NCBI RefSeq assembly: GCF_000935355.1
Contig: NZ_JXZC01000001.1
Location: 186,001-250,000, forward strand
Direction of reading: 5' to 3'
Source of the DNA: Rossellomorea aquimaris
GTDB taxonomy: Bacteria > Bacillota > Bacilli > Bacillales > Bacillaceae_B
Length of the DNA: 64,000 bases
Position 1 is the stretch's first letter; each line of letters begins with the position of its first letter. The translations under genes and the position numbers were made by a program. The notes under the pieces were generated by a model. That model searched no databases and was not told the origin of the DNA. It was given only the letters and a program-made list of their open reading frames with translations. Shown in pieces: positions 43,359 through 53,396 of the stretch.

Positions 43359-44039
43359 GTGAAAAGGATATTAGTCATAGAAGATGAAAAAAATCTCTCC
43401 CGGTTCATTGAACTTGAACTTAAATATGAAGGATATCAAGTGGGTCTTGCCTATGATGGAAGAGGGGGGTTAGAGAAAGCTTTAAACGAAGATTGGGACA
43501 TAATCTTATTGGATCTAATGCTGCCGAATTTAAATGGACTTGAGGTATGCAGAAGAATCCGGCAAGTGAAAGCTATTCCGATTGTCATGATCACGGCAAG
43601 GGATAGCGTAATGGACCGTGTATCAGGATTGGACAGCGGTGCAGATGATTATATTGTAAAGCCTTTTGCTATTGAAGAGCTGTTAGCTAGGTTGAGGGCC
43701 GTATTCAGACGATCTGGAAATGATGAAGCAGCCTCTAATCAAACAACTTATCATTACCGTGATATCACCGTTCTAAAGGAGTCCCGGCAAGTATTTAAGC
43801 TTGATCATGAAATCGAGGTTACGAAAAGGGAGTATGACCTTTTGCTCGCTTTTTTAGAAAATATAAATATTGTATTAACCCGTGAAGTCCTTCTCAATAA
43901 AGTGTGGGGGTATGATACTGAGGTTGAAACGAACGTAGTGGATGTTTATGTAAGATACTTACGAAATAAAATTGACTCACCTGACGAAGATAGCTATATC
44001 CAAACTGTACGCGGTACCGGATATGTGATGAGGACATGA
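43359..44039 (+). CDS. OmpR-family response regulator, ArlR/YkoG-like
   Basis: 226 residues from GTG 43359 (SD AGCAGGTGA); GTG 43350 overlaps that SD. Receiver domain: acidic pair E8-D9, phosphoacceptor Asp 52 in ILLDLMLPNLNG, Thr in ITARDS and Lys in DYIVKPFAIEEL. C-terminal winged helix with TKREYDLLLAFLENINIVLT and VDVYVRYLRNKID. Closest, from memory, to S. aureus ArlR and B. subtilis YkoG. Overlaps the kinase gene by 4 bases. Confidence 0.9.
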   Translation: MKRILVIEDEKNLSRFIELELKYEGYQVGLAYDGRGGLEKALNEDWDIILLDLMLPNLNGLEVCRRIRQVKAIPIVMITARDSVMDRVSGLDSGADDYIVKPFAIEELLARLRAVFRRSGNDEAASNQTTYHYRDITVLKESRQVFKLDHEIEVTKREYDLLLAFLENINIVLTREVLLNKVWGYDTEVETNVVDVYVRYLRNKIDSPDEDSYIQTVRGTGYVMRT

Positions 44040-45445
44040 ATACATTCATGAATCGTTTAAAACCCACTTCCCTTAAAGTGAAGTGGGCATTAGCCGCTGG
44101 ATCAGCCATATTCCTCGCATTTTTCTTATTTAGCTTTTTTCAATATCATGCAATCAGTAAGTGGATGGTGGATGAAGAAGAAAAGAATTTTAGCCGTGTG
44201 CTGGATGAAATTACGGTGTTTTTTAAACAAAGTGGGCCCAATATACAGCTTCAGGACATATATGATAGTCGGGATTATTTGAAACAAATAGCTGAAAAGG
44301 ACCAGACTATACGCATTTTAGGTGGTCAGGGGAATGAAGTATTGGAAATCAGGGGTGAAAATGAATCGGCTTTTTACGTTCCTTTTCAACCTGTTAGGGA
44401 TAAGTCTGTTACACTCATTGAATCTGAGGGAATACAAATGCTTATTGGAAGATCACCGATACGATCAAGTCAATTCAACGGATATGTTGAAATTATCCAG
44501 CCTTTAAACCGATATGAAAAGATTATGAAGAACCTGTTCTGGATGATGACCATCACGGGGGTATTAGCCCTCTTGATCAGTGCAGTTATCGGTTATTTCA
44601 TGGCCAGAAACTTTGTGAGTCCATTAAATAAGCTTTCTGAAACAATGAGATCCATTGAAAGAAAAGGATTTCACGAAAGAGTAGAGATTGTGAAGGCCCA
44701 TGATGAAATCAGTGACCTATCGCAAATATTTAATAAGATGATGAGCCAAATTGAGAAATCGTTTCAGCAACAACAGCAATTTGTTGAAGATGCATCACAT
44801 GAATTAAGAACGCCTATACAGGTATTAGAAGGGCATCTGGCTCTTTTGAACAGGTGGGGAAAAAAAGATCCGACGATACTAGAAGAATCTTTACAGGTGT
44901 CATTGGAAGAACTTGAAAGAGTGAAAAGGCTTGTAGGTGAATTGTTAGAACTCTCCAGGGCGGACCGGGAGACATTTGACCTTCAAAAAGCTCGTGCCAA
45001 TCCACAAAAAGTGGTTGATAAGGTTATTAGGGACTTTAAATTTCTACATCAAGAACACACATTTTTTTGCATGGATGAATTGGATCACAAAGCGATGGTG
45101 ACTATTATGCCAAGGCATCTGGAACAAATTATGATCATCCTGTTAGATAATGCTGTCAAATACTCTGAAAAGCATTCAAACATTGTTATAACGTTAACAA
45201 ATCGTGAAGAAGAAGTGATGATCGAGGTGAAAGACGAAGGGATAGGTATTCCAGAAGAAGATCTTCCAAAAATCTTTGACCGGTTCTACCGCGTGGATAA
45301 AGCAAGAAGTCGTGAAAAAGGCGGGTATGGATTGGGGTTGGCGATTGCATCGAAGATCATTCAAAACTACGACGGTGAAATTAAAGCCTTAAGGAATGAA
45401 CCTGCAGGTACCATTATACGCATCACTCTTAAGTACGCTCATTAA
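44036..45445 (+). CDS. Sensor histidine kinase, ArlS/YkoH-like
   Basis: 469 residues. TM1 about 18-38, an extracytoplasmic sensor of some 125 residues, TM2 about 169-190, HAMP domain (MARNFVSPLNKLSETMRSIE), then the phosphoacceptor H-box FVEDASHELRTPIQVLEGHL with His 255. ATP-binding boxes: LLDNAVKYSE (N), VKDEGIGIPEEDL (G1), IFDRFYRVDKAR (F) and GGYGLGLAI (G2). All catalytic parts intact. Signal unknown; ArlS orthologues affect autolysis and adhesion. Confidence 0.9.
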   Translation: MNTFMNRLKPTSLKVKWALAAGSAIFLAFFLFSFFQYHAISKWMVDEEEKNFSRVLDEITVFFKQSGPNIQLQDIYDSRDYLKQIAEKDQTIRILGGQGNEVLEIRGENESAFYVPFQPVRDKSVTLIESEGIQMLIGRSPIRSSQFNGYVEIIQPLNRYEKIMKNLFWMMTITGVLALLISAVIGYFMARNFVSPLNKLSETMRSIERKGFHERVEIVKAHDEISDLSQIFNKMMSQIEKSFQQQQQFVEDASHELRTPIQVLEGHLALLNRWGKKDPTILEESLQVSLEELERVKRLVGELLELSRADRETFDLQKARANPQKVVDKVIRDFKFLHQEHTFFCMDELDHKAMVTIMPRHLEQIMIILLDNAVKYSEKHSNIVITLTNREEEVMIEVKDEGIGIPEEDLPKIFDRFYRVDKARSREKGGYGLGLAIASKIIQNYDGEIKALRNEPAGTIIRITLKYAH

Positions 45446-45463
45446 ATGTTCTCTACAAGTAAA

Positions 45464-45495
45464 AGACGTCTCAATATTTATCTGAGACGTCTATT
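45464..45495. terminator. Bidirectional hairpin after the kinase gene
   Basis: 10-bp perfect arms AGACGTCTCA / TGAGACGTCT (45464-45473 and 45483-45492), overlapping the stop of the convergent gene; tails ATTT (plus) and TTTAC (minus). Confidence 0.65.
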
Positions 45496-45983
45496 TCTGT
45501 GTATTGCATGTCGATGCTCTTAGGTATTTTCAGCTCTAATATGCCGTCCTTGTATTGAGCCTCTGCGCCCTTTTTTTTCACTAGACAAGGGAGTGTAATG
45601 ACCTGTCTATCCCCCTTCTCAGGGATGTTTTCGATAATTGCCTGGTTCGACGTGTGGAAAATTTTCAATTGCTTCATCCACTCTTCACTAGGAACCTGAA
45701 ACCGGATGTAAATATCCTCAAATGATTCAAAAACGTTTGCAGATATTGAATTAGTAGAAGGCGAAGACTGACCCCGCTGGGATTTCTGCCCTTGATTGCC
45801 CATTGGATTCATAAAGGATTGCGCCCCGCTCATCATATCATTCGGATTCATCATACCTTCCCATCCGCCCGGTAACATTTTTTTCATCATACCTTGTATA
45901 TAGGAATCCATTTCTTTTGGATTCATCTGATTCATTTGATCTTTCATGTCTTTATTGAAAGGAAATAAACTCCATGGGAACAT
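45471..45983 (-). CDS. Hsp20/alpha-crystallin-like protein, possible spore protein (GerT/CotM-like)
   Basis: 170 residues from ATG 45983 (SD GCGAGGTGG). C-terminal alpha-crystallin domain: NVFESFEDIYIRFQVPSEEW, then GILELKIPKS, the usual G-I-L-x-I/L strand. The N-terminal 75 residues are unusually Met/Gly/Asn-rich (MNQMNPKEM, MMKKMLPGGWEGMMNP, MMSGAQSFMNPMG). Bacillus spores contain several Hsp20-like proteins (GerT, CotM, CotP); this one fits by layout but I cannot tell which. No sigma-K promoter clearly seen. Could alternatively be a plain heat-shock chaperone. Confidence 0.7.
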   Translation of the reverse strand: MFPWSLFPFNKDMKDQMNQMNPKEMDSYIQGMMKKMLPGGWEGMMNPNDMMSGAQSFMNPMGNQGQKSQRGQSSPSTNSISANVFESFEDIYIRFQVPSEEWMKQLKIFHTSNQAIIENIPEKGDRQVITLPCLVKKKGAEAQYKDGILELKIPKSIDMQYTEIDVSDKY

Positions 45984-46023
45984 GTGAACCACCTCGCTTA
46001 TATCTATATAGACCAACGTCATA

Positions 46024-46523
46024 ATTGTTACATTGTATGCAATGGATGGGCGATGAGTTCATTTACAAAATGGAAGAAATAAAGTACATAAGGTTTATTT
46101 GTCATTCTGAAAATCTTATAATCTATAAAAATTTATGAAAAACAACAAAAAATATTTGGTTTTTTTTAGTAACAGTAGTAAGATGGTTTATGAAAAAAGT
46201 ACCCTCATATCAGGGATACAAGAAGGTGAAAGAGAAAGCGCTTAATAAAATATTATTTCAGAATAGTCGATACACAAAAAGGTTTTCTTGTAATTTATTA
46301 TGGGAATATAAGTAATATCCATATGCATAATACGAAAAACAAAATTTTGAGAAATTTGTTATAAAGACTTTATCTTACTACTGCACAGTGATAAAATGTC
46401 CTTGTAAGCGTTTTTATGTGTTTGAAATTACTATTCTTGCATAATGAAATATGACTTTGGAATTGTAAGAATACATGATACCCAAATTATACTAACTGGC
46501 AAAATAGTTGGAGGTTTTTCACA
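46024..46523 (+). promoter_or_regulatory. 500-base regulatory region upstream of odhA, with a cre-like site
   Basis: No ORF. At 46402-46417 TTGTAAGCGTTTTTAT matches the CcpA cre consensus (WTGNNARCGNWWWCAW) except one base. TTTATC/TAAAAT (46369-46374 and 46392-46397, spacing 17) is a possible weak promoter just before it, and TATACT at 46486-46491 another -10. A weaker cre half, GAAAGCGCTTAAT, occurs near 46233-46245. Carbon-catabolite control of odhAB fits its place in the citric-acid cycle. Confidence 0.5.
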
Positions 46524-49370
46524 ATGAAAAAACAATCGGCAAAAGGGGAACCTTGGCAATCGTTTTACGGACCGAACCTAGGTTATGTAATGGAGGTTTA
46601 TGAACAATTCTTGGAGGATCCAACAGACGTAGATCCTGAATTGAAAGAATTATTCGAACAATGGGGCCCTCCTACAGCTGAAGACGTACAAGTAATCGCA
46701 AGCGCTCAGCATGGGGATACATCATTCACTTTACCAGCACAACCTACTGCGTTAAGCAAAATGGTAGCTGCAGTCAAATTGGCAGACAATATTCGTACAT
46801 ATGGTCATTTAGCTGCGGATATTAATCCCCTTAATGACCGAAACAAAGACACTAGAAGGATTGAACTAACTGAGTTTAATTTATCTGAAGATGATTTAAA
46901 GCAGATACCTGTTGATTTTTTATGCCCGAATGCACCTTCTCACATAAAGGATGGATTGCAGGCAATCAATCATTTAAGACAGGTCTATACTAAAAAATTG
47001 GCATTTGAATATGCACATGTTCATGAGTTGGAAGAGAAGAATTGGTTAAGAGAAAAGATTGAATCAGAATCCTATTTCACTCCACTTTCTAACGAAAAGA
47101 AACTTGCGTTGTTGAAACGACTTGCCGAAGTGGATGGATTTGAAAAATATGTTCACCGTACGTTCGTTGGTCAAAAGCGTTTCTCAATTGAAGGATTGGA
47201 TTCTATGGTGCCTTTACTGGATGAAATGGTTCGTTATTCAGTAGAATCAGGTGCTAAAACAGTCAATATCGGGATGGCACACCGGGGGCGCTTAAACGTG
47301 CTGGCCCATGTCATCGGTAAACCGTATGAAATGATTTTTGCGGAATTCCAACATGCTCCAAGCAAGGATCTGATTCCTTCAGAAGGATCAATTGGAATCA
47401 CATTTGGATGGACAGGTGATGTTAAGTATCATTTAGGTGCTGATCGTGAAATCTCACCTCTACAGTCGTCAACAGCGAGAGCACGTGTCACTCTGGCGAA
47501 TAACCCAAGTCACCTAGAGGTTGTGAGCCCGATTGTTGCTGGTTACACACGTGCTGCACAAGAAGTTCGTGAAGATAGAGGCTATCCAGAGCAATCACCG
47601 GAATCTTCCTATGCCATCATGATTCACGGAGATGCTGCCTTCCCTGGACAAGGTGTTGTAGCTGAAACATTAAATATGAGCCAATTGCGTGGATATAATA
47701 CGGGTGGATCCATCCATCTTATTGCGAACAATATGATCGGTTTCACGACTGAAAGCCGTGATTCTCGTTCTACCAAATATGCATCTGATACTGCTAAAGG
47801 CTTTGAAGTGCCGATTGTCCATGTCAATGCAGATGATCCCGAAGCTTGTCTCGCTGCAGCGGTGCTCGCCTATGAATATCGTAAAACATTTGGAAAAGAC
47901 TTTGTCATTGATTTGATCGGCTACCGTCGTTTTGGTCATAACGAAATGGATGAACCGATGGTGACGAATCCATTAATGTACTCTGTCATTCAAAACCATC
48001 CGAATGTCAAAAAGCTATATGCCGAAAAATTAATCTCAGAAGGAATCGTCACAGAAGCAGATGTGGAAAAAATGGATGCCGGCATCGAAGAAGAATTAAA
48101 AGCGGCTTACGATAAAGTACCTGCAAAAGACGATGATCCTGACACCGTACTTGCTCCACCTGAGTATGTAGCAAATGGCTTACCGGAAATTAATACGAGT
48201 GTTGATTTTAATAAGCTTGAAGATATAAACAATGAACTGCTTCAATGGCCTGAAGGGTTTAATGTGTTCAAGAAGCTGGAGCGCATCCTAAAAAGACGAA
48301 GTCAGGTATTTGAAGGTAAAGGGAAAATTGACTGGGCACATGCTGAGACATTGGCGTTCGCTTCTATCCTGAAGGATGGTACGCCGATCCGATTAACGGG
48401 ACAGGATTCAGAGCGTGGAACATTCGCTCAACGCCACCTGGTTCTTCATGATGAAAAATCCGGTGATGAATACATTCCTTTACACAATCTGAAGGACAGT
48501 CATGCTTCGTTTGTTGTCCTTAACAGTCCACTCACTGAAACAGCAGTTGTAGGATATGAGTATGGATATAATGTCTTCGCACCGGAAACCCTGGTTCTTT
48601 GGGAAGCTCAATTTGGAGATTTTTCCAATATGGCACAGGTGATGTTTGATCAGTTCATATCGGCAGGCCGTGCTAAATGGGGTCAAAAAACCGGACTTGT
48701 CATGCTCCTGCCTCATGGATATGAAGGTCAAGGTCCAGAACACTCAAGTGCTCGCCTAGAACGATTCCTGCAACTGGGAGGAGAATATAACTGGACGGTA
48801 GCCAACTGTTCTACAGCTGGTCAATACTTCCATATTCTTAGACGGCAGGCTGCCATTTTACAAAAAGAGGAAGTAAGGCCGCTTGTCATCATGACGCCGA
48901 AAAGCTTGCTCCGAAATCAATTCGCAGCTGTCACAGCTGAAGAATTAGCTCATGGAGAATTCCATTCAGTCCTGGAGCAAAAAGGGCTTGGTGAGAATCC
49001 TGATTCTGTTGAACGGGTTGTCCTGTGCAGTGGGAAGATAGCGATTGATTTGGAAGAGAAGCTTCAAGATATCAATGATAAAGATTGGTTACACATTCTT
49101 AGAGTAGAAGAAATTTATCCTTTCCCTAAAGGTGATATATCAGCCATTCTTGAAAGATATTCAAACCTTAAAGAAATTGTATGGATTCAAGAAGAACCTA
49201 AGAATATGGGAGCATGGACTTTTGCAGAATCAAGACTCCGCGACATTGCCCCTGAAGGTGTTGAAGTGCATTATGTTGGTCGTCGCAGACGTTCCAGTCC
49301 ATCAGAAGGTGAACCAACAGTACACAAAAAAGAACAATCACGCATTATTAATGAAGCGTTAACTCGATAA
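46524..49370 (+). CDS. odhA: 2-oxoglutarate dehydrogenase E1 component
   Basis: 948 residues, TTGGAGG SD before ATG 46524. Decarboxylates 2-oxoglutarate with thiamine diphosphate and passes the succinyl group to lipoyl-OdhB. N terminus [20 protein letters not shown] is the E2-binding helix region; ThDP signature [20 protein letters not shown] and [33 protein letters not shown] holds the catalytic His region. C-terminal half [20 protein letters not shown]. Full length for Bacillus. Operon odhA-odhB. Confidence 0.97.
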   Translation: MKKQSAKGEPWQSFYGPNLGYVMEVYEQFLEDPTDVDPELKELFEQWGPPTAEDVQVIASAQHGDTSFTLPAQPTALSKMVAAVKLADNIRTYGHLAADINPLNDRNKDTRRIELTEFNLSEDDLKQIPVDFLCPNAPSHIKDGLQAINHLRQVYTKKLAFEYAHVHELEEKNWLREKIESESYFTPLSNEKKLALLKRLAEVDGFEKYVHRTFVGQKRFSIEGLDSMVPLLDEMVRYSVESGAKTVNIGMAHRGRLNVLAHVIGKPYEMIFAEFQHAPSKDLIPSEGSIGITFGWTGDVKYHLGADREISPLQSSTARARVTLANNPSHLEVVSPIVAGYTRAAQEVREDRGYPEQSPESSYAIMIHGDAAFPGQGVVAETLNMSQLRGYNTGGSIHLIANNMIGFTTESRDSRSTKYASDTAKGFEVPIVHVNADDPEACLAAAVLAYEYRKTFGKDFVIDLIGYRRFGHNEMDEPMVTNPLMYSVIQNHPNVKKLYAEKLISEGIVTEADVEKMDAGIEEELKAAYDKVPAKDDDPDTVLAPPEYVANGLPEINTSVDFNKLEDINNELLQWPEGFNVFKKLERILKRRSQVFEGKGKIDWAHAETLAFASILKDGTPIRLTGQDSERGTFAQRHLVLHDEKSGDEYIPLHNLKDSHASFVVLNSPLTETAVVGYEYGYNVFAPETLVLWEAQFGDFSNMAQVMFDQFISAGRAKWGQKTGLVMLLPHGYEGQGPEHSSARLERFLQLGGEYNWTVANCSTAGQYFHILRRQAAILQKEEVRPLVIMTPKSLLRNQFAAVTAEELAHGEFHSVLEQKGLGENPDSVERVVLCSGKIAIDLEEKLQDINDKDWLHILRVEEIYPFPKGDISAILERYSNLKEIVWIQEEPKNMGAWTFAESRLRDIAPEGVEVHYVGRRRRSSPSEGEPTVHKKEQSRIINEALTR

Positions 49371-49389
49371 GAAAGAGGAGGACATCACA

Positions 49390-50625
49390 GTGGCAGAAAT
49401 AAAAGTTCCAGAATTAGCAGAATCAATTACAGAAGGTACAATTGCTCAATGGTTGAAACAGCCGGGGGATTACGTGGAAAAGGGCGAATACATCGTTGAG
49501 CTTGAAACAGATAAAGTCAATGTTGAAGTCATTTCAGAAGAAGCAGGTACGATACAAGAACTGAAAGCCGATGAAGGAGATACGGTTGAAGTCGGTCAAG
49601 TTATTGCCATAGTTGGTGCTGGAGGAGAAGCCCCAGCTACTTCTGAAACAAAAGAGGAAGCACCTGCCCCTAAACAGGAAGAGAAGAAAGAAGAGGTAAC
49701 GGAAGCAGCACCGGCGAAAGAGGACAAAAAAAATCGTCCAATCGCTTCTCCCGCGGCTCGTAAGTTGGCACGTGAAAAAGGTATCGATCTTTCCGATGTG
49801 CCAACAGACCCTCTAGGCCGTGTTCGTAAGCAGGACATTGAAGCATATAGCAATAAGCCAGCAGAAGCTCCATCTAAACCTTCTGTTCAAGAAAAGAAGG
49901 CACCTGCAAAAAAAGATGATGGAAAGCCAGTGGTTCGCGAGAAGATGTCCCGCCGTCGTCAAACGATTGCGAAACGCTTAGTCGAGGTTCAGCAAACAGC
50001 TGCCATGCTTACAACGTTTAATGAAATTGATATGAGTAAAGTAATGGAACTGCGTAAACGTAAAAAGGATAAGTTCTTTGATGACCATGATGTTAGACTT
50101 GGTTTCATGAGCTTCTTTACAAAAGCAGTTGTAGCAGCCCTTAAGAAATTCCCATATGTGAACGCTGAAATTGATGGGGATGAAATTGTCCTTAAGAAAT
50201 TCTATGACGTCGGCGTAGCCGTATCTACTGATGATGGACTGGTAGTACCTGTTGTCCGCGATTGTGAACGCAAGAACTTTGCGGAAATCGAAGGGGAAAT
50301 CATGGATCTTGCTACAAAGGCCAGAAACAATAAATTATCTCTTGGGGATCTGCAAGGTGGTTCATTCACGATTACAAATGGTGGAGTATTCGGTTCATTA
50401 CTATCCACTCCTATCTTAAATGGACCGCAAGTTGGTATTTTAGGAATGCATAAGATTCAACTTCGCCCAGTGGCCATTGATAAAGATACAATGGAAAATC
50501 GTCCGATGATGTATATTGCTTTATCATATGATCATAGAATCATTGATGGAAAAGAAGCAGTAGGATTCCTTGCAATGGTGAAAGATTTACTAGAGAATCC
50601 GGAAGATTTATTGCTTGAAGGTTAA
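49390..50625 (+). CDS. odhB: 2-oxoglutarate dehydrogenase E2, dihydrolipoyl succinyltransferase
   Basis: 411 residues, GTG start with SD AGAGGAGGACATCACA. N-terminal lipoyl domain with the lipoyl Lys in ETDKVNVEV (about residue 42), a Pro/Ala/Glu/Lys-rich linker, the E1/E3-binding domain [20 protein letters not shown] (about 115-150), and the acyltransferase domain with catalytic [14 protein letters not shown] near the end. 24-mer core of the complex; E3 (pdhD) is elsewhere. Strong terminator follows. Confidence 0.97.
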   Translation: MAEIKVPELAESITEGTIAQWLKQPGDYVEKGEYIVELETDKVNVEVISEEAGTIQELKADEGDTVEVGQVIAIVGAGGEAPATSETKEEAPAPKQEEKKEEVTEAAPAKEDKKNRPIASPAARKLAREKGIDLSDVPTDPLGRVRKQDIEAYSNKPAEAPSKPSVQEKKAPAKKDDGKPVVREKMSRRRQTIAKRLVEVQQTAAMLTTFNEIDMSKVMELRKRKKDKFFDDHDVRLGFMSFFTKAVVAALKKFPYVNAEIDGDEIVLKKFYDVGVAVSTDDGLVVPVVRDCERKNFAEIEGEIMDLATKARNNKLSLGDLQGGSFTITNGGVFGSLLSTPILNGPQVGILGMHKIQLRPVAIDKDTMENRPMMYIALSYDHRIIDGKEAVGFLAMVKDLLENPEDLLLEG

Positions 50626-50660
50626 GTAGTCCTGATTGAACAAGAATAGATGAATGTTTG

Positions 50661-50707
50661 GCTGATTCATAGATCCATTAATGGATGTATGAATCAGCTT
50701 TTTTTTT
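50661..50707 (+). terminator. Terminator of odhAB
   Basis: GCTGATTCAT / ATGAATCAGC with a nested ATCCAT/ATGGAT stem, then a run of nine T. Confidence 0.92.
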
Positions 50708-50798
50708 CACGTTTTTTTACCTGGAGAATAAAATATGGATAACTAAAATAAAGTTTGCCAAAGGAAACTCTTGGACATGAATAAGGGGGGATGTAATA

Positions 50799-50927
50799 AT
50801 GAAGAACTTCAATTCAAAAAAAGTGATTCAGTATTCGTATCTGTTTCATAAAATGGGGTTGCTGGATAATGAACAATTCAAACAAATCGAGGAATACCAT
50901 GGAGCAAATTGTAAGAAGCATAACTAA
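50799..50927 (+). CDS. Microprotein (42 aa) downstream of odhB
   Basis: ATG 50799 with SD ATAAGGGGGG (8-base spacing). The product begins MKNFNSKKVIQYSYLFHKMG and continues LLDNEQFKQIEEYHGA, ending in a KKHN tail: two short helices, one Cys. Looks like a compact helical hairpin, similar in size to Sda and other small regulators. No family recognised. Convergent with sda. Confidence 0.6.
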   Translation: MKNFNSKKVIQYSYLFHKMGLLDNEQFKQIEEYHGANCKKHN

Positions 50928-50943
50928 CGTATGATTAAAAATG

Positions 50944-50977
50944 AAAAAAGACAGACTCAAGTGAAAATGAGTCTGTC
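50944..50977 (-). terminator. Terminator of sda
   Basis: 10-bp perfect arms GACAGACTCA / TGAGTCTGTC followed on the minus strand by T6 (A run 50944-50949). Confidence 0.8.
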
Positions 50978-51031
50978 GCCATAATCGCATCTCAGGGGGT
51001 GAGATAAGCTAGTTTTATTTTTTTCCCACTG

Positions 51032-51166
51032 TTAAGATTTCCTAAAAGGTTTCAATCCTCGGTTACGAATTTCTTTCTTAAGAAGTAAAATCCAGTCTTG
51101 ATCATTCCCTTGTTTCTCAGCATCACGATAAGCTGCCACCAACTGTTCATTACTTAAGATTTTCAT
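51032..51166 (-). CDS. sda: Sporulation checkpoint inhibitor Sda
   Basis: 44 residues from ATG 51166 with SD GGGAGGTTGGTC; the longer ORF upstream is discarded. Begins MKILSNEQLVAAYRDAEKQG and has WILLLKKEIRNRGL, matching the LSxExLxxxY...FIxLLxxEIxRRxL helical-hairpin pattern of Sda (46 residues in B. subtilis). Sda binds KinA/KinB and blocks the sporulation phosphorelay when DNA replication is stressed. In B. subtilis it is controlled by DnaA; a DnaA-box-like 9-mer with one mismatch (TTTTACACA on the minus strand, 51184-51192) is present close to the start. Confidence 0.88.
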   Translation of the reverse strand: MKILSNEQLVAAYRDAEKQGNDQDWILLLKKEIRNRGLKPFRKS

Positions 51167-51183
51167 GACCAACCTCCCAGGAA

Positions 51184-51240
51184 TGTGTAAAATATAGAAT
51201 TTTCTATATTTTCTATTTATTCTACATAGAAATTCCTCAT
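51184..51240. promoter_or_regulatory. Repeat cluster at the sda promoter
   Basis: Perfect palindrome TATAGAA-TT-TTCTATA (51193-51208) followed at 8-10 base steps by TTCTAT, TTCTAC and ATAGAAA, i.e. five ATAGAA/TTCTAT-type half-sites within 45 bases. AT-rich and next to a DnaA-box-like 9-mer. May be an operator array or an AT-rich unwinding/promoter stretch. Confidence 0.4.
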
Positions 51241-51559
51241 TTGAAAAGGGTTTTTTCATAAATTGCGTCTAAAGTAGTATTTTTAGTTATTATGTAGAAA
51301 AAGGTTTAGAGAAGATGTTTTTTGTCTATATAAAATGTTTGTACCTTACAGGAGATGTAGAAACTTGTCAACTCATTACCGTCAATAGCTATTCCTTTAG
51401 ATAAAAGACAAAAGAAAATCCCGGTTAATTAGTTTGAAAATTTTCATTTTTGTGATAATATTACACGCATAAGGAACTGCAATTTTTAACCTCTTTGACT
51501 ACAACATATATTGAAATGTTCCAGGCTGTAATAGGAAACAGATAAAGGGGGATATTCAT
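51241..51559. other. Divergent promoter region between sda and the acyl-CoA synthetase
   Basis: About 320 AT-rich bases. I see no ORF with an SD, no terminator and no clear sigma-A pair; a start-stop (ATGTAG) after CAGGAG at 51350-51359 is not a gene. Confidence 0.5.
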
Positions 51560-53209
51560 TTGACGGAGATTTTACATGTAACTGTAGGAGAATTACTAGA
51601 AGAAAAAGCTCGTATTCAGCCTGAGGTTGAAGCGGTCGTCTACGCAGACAGGGGATTAAGATGGACTTATCATGAATTTAACCAACGGTGCAGACAAGCT
51701 GCAAAAGGGTTAATGGATCTTGGGGTCAAAAAAGGGGATCATATCGCGATATGGGCTTCCAATACTCCTGAATGGTTAGTAAGTCAATTTTCAACAGGCA
51801 AAATGGGAGCTGTACTGGTAACCGTAAATACAAATTATCGAACCGCTGAACTAGAATACCTATTAAAGCAGTCTGACTGTAAAACGATTATCTTGATGGA
51901 AGAGTTCAGGGGGGCTTCCTATATAGACATGCTGTACGAAATATGTCCTGAATTGAAAACGTCCCAGCCCGGCGAATTGGAGAGTCCAAAGCTTCCTTAC
52001 TTAAAAAATGTAATTGTCTTAGGAGAGAAATCATATCCAGGTACATATAGCTGGCAGGATATTATGGACAGAGGGGATGAAGTAGAGGAAGATATGTTGG
52101 ATGAAAGACTTTCGAGCCTTTCACCCCATGATGCCATCAACATGCAATATACGTCAGGAACGACCGGATTTCCTAAAGGAGTCATGCTTACTCACTCCAA
52201 CATTGTAAACAATGGTTATAATATTGCCGGGTGCATGAGATTGACGAACGAAGACCGTTTATGTATCCCGGTGCCATTCTTCCATTGTTTTGGATGTGTA
52301 TTGGGTACTCTTGCATGTGTATCGGTTGGGGCTACAATGGTTCCACTACAGGAATTCAATCCGAAACAGGTACTTCAAACGGTGCAGGATGAAAAATGTA
52401 CAGGCCTTCATGGGGTTCCAACCATGTTTATATCTGAGTTAAACCTTCCGGATTTTGATGGGTATGATCTGTCCCATCTGCGTACTGGAATTATGGCCGG
52501 AAGTAACTGTCCGATTGAAGTAATGAAAGGCGTCATGGATAAAATGGGGGCTGATGAAATAACCATTGCATATGGTCAGACAGAATCTTCCCCTGTCATT
52601 ACTCAGACACGTACCCATGACCCGATTGAATTAAAGGTAGAAACGGTAGGGAAAGCCTTACCGAATGTAGAGGTGAAGATTGTGGAGCCGGGTTCAAACC
52701 GGGAAGTCCCTTATGGAGTGCAGGGGGAGTTGTGTACTCGTGGATATCACGTCATGAAAGGGTACTACAAGAATGAAGAGGCTACGAGGCTTGCCATAGA
52801 TCATGAAGGTTGGCTGCATACTGGCGATTTAGCGGTAATGGATGAACACGGCTATTGTAGAATTACAGGAAGATTAAAAGATATGATCATTCGAGGCGGT
52901 GAGAATATTTATCCGAGAGAAATTGAAGAATTTCTTTATTCCCATCCAAAGGTATTAGATGTTCAAGTCATTGGAATTCCTGATGAAGTCTATGGTGAAG
53001 AAGTTATGGCCTGGATTATTTTGAAGGAAGGTCAGACGTCAACACCAGAAGAGATCAGAGAATATTGTACAGGGAAGATTTCCCGTCATAAAATTCCAAG
53101 GTATATCGAGTTTACCGATTCCTACCCAATGACAGCCTCCGGGAAAATTCAAAAGTTTCGTTTAAGAGAGCAGGCGCAAGAAGCAGCTCTGCCTAAAAGT
53201 AGTCGATAA
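51560..53209 (+). CDS. Acyl-CoA synthetase, YngI-like AMP-binding enzyme
   Basis: 549 residues, TTG start with SD AAAGGGGGATATTCAT. Adenylate-forming signature YTSGTTGFPKGVMLTH, the substrate pocket strand CIPVPFFHCFGCVLGTLACV, IAYGQTESSP, GWLHTGDLA, RLKDMIIRGGENIYPREIEE and the catalytic Lys near the end in SGKIQKFRL. Length and these segments are close to B. subtilis YngI, a medium/long-chain acyl-CoA or acetoacetyl-CoA synthetase expressed in the mother cell during sporulation. Stands alone here, unlike the yngEFGHIJ cluster. Confidence 0.9.
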   Translation: MTEILHVTVGELLEEKARIQPEVEAVVYADRGLRWTYHEFNQRCRQAAKGLMDLGVKKGDHIAIWASNTPEWLVSQFSTGKMGAVLVTVNTNYRTAELEYLLKQSDCKTIILMEEFRGASYIDMLYEICPELKTSQPGELESPKLPYLKNVIVLGEKSYPGTYSWQDIMDRGDEVEEDMLDERLSSLSPHDAINMQYTSGTTGFPKGVMLTHSNIVNNGYNIAGCMRLTNEDRLCIPVPFFHCFGCVLGTLACVSVGATMVPLQEFNPKQVLQTVQDEKCTGLHGVPTMFISELNLPDFDGYDLSHLRTGIMAGSNCPIEVMKGVMDKMGADEITIAYGQTESSPVITQTRTHDPIELKVETVGKALPNVEVKIVEPGSNREVPYGVQGELCTRGYHVMKGYYKNEEATRLAIDHEGWLHTGDLAVMDEHGYCRITGRLKDMIIRGGENIYPREIEEFLYSHPKVLDVQVIGIPDEVYGEEVMAWIILKEGQTSTPEEIREYCTGKISRHKIPRYIEFTDSYPMTASGKIQKFRLREQAQEAALPKSSR

Positions 53210-53227
53210 ATTGAAAACGCTTCCTTA

Positions 53228-53266
53228 AAAAAGGACATGCCCATTTCATTGGGAATGTCCTTTTCT
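53228..53266 (+). terminator. Terminator of the acyl-CoA synthetase gene
   Basis: AAAAGGACAT...ATGTCCTTTT stem extended by CCCA/TGGG, tail TTTTCTT. Confidence 0.8.
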
Positions 53267-53396
53267 TACGGATATAGAAGTATAATAGAAGTATTACATA
53301 ACTGAATTTCCAAAGACTATTTGATAAAATAAAGGAAAGATTCACTCGTTAATAAACAATAATTTAGTTATGTAAACAAAAGGAAGGGGATTATTT

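Noticed and set aside
53211-53226. TTGAAAACGCTTCCTT, similar to a cre site
   Set aside because: Two mismatches and located after the stop codon of the acyl-CoA synthetase, next to its terminator.
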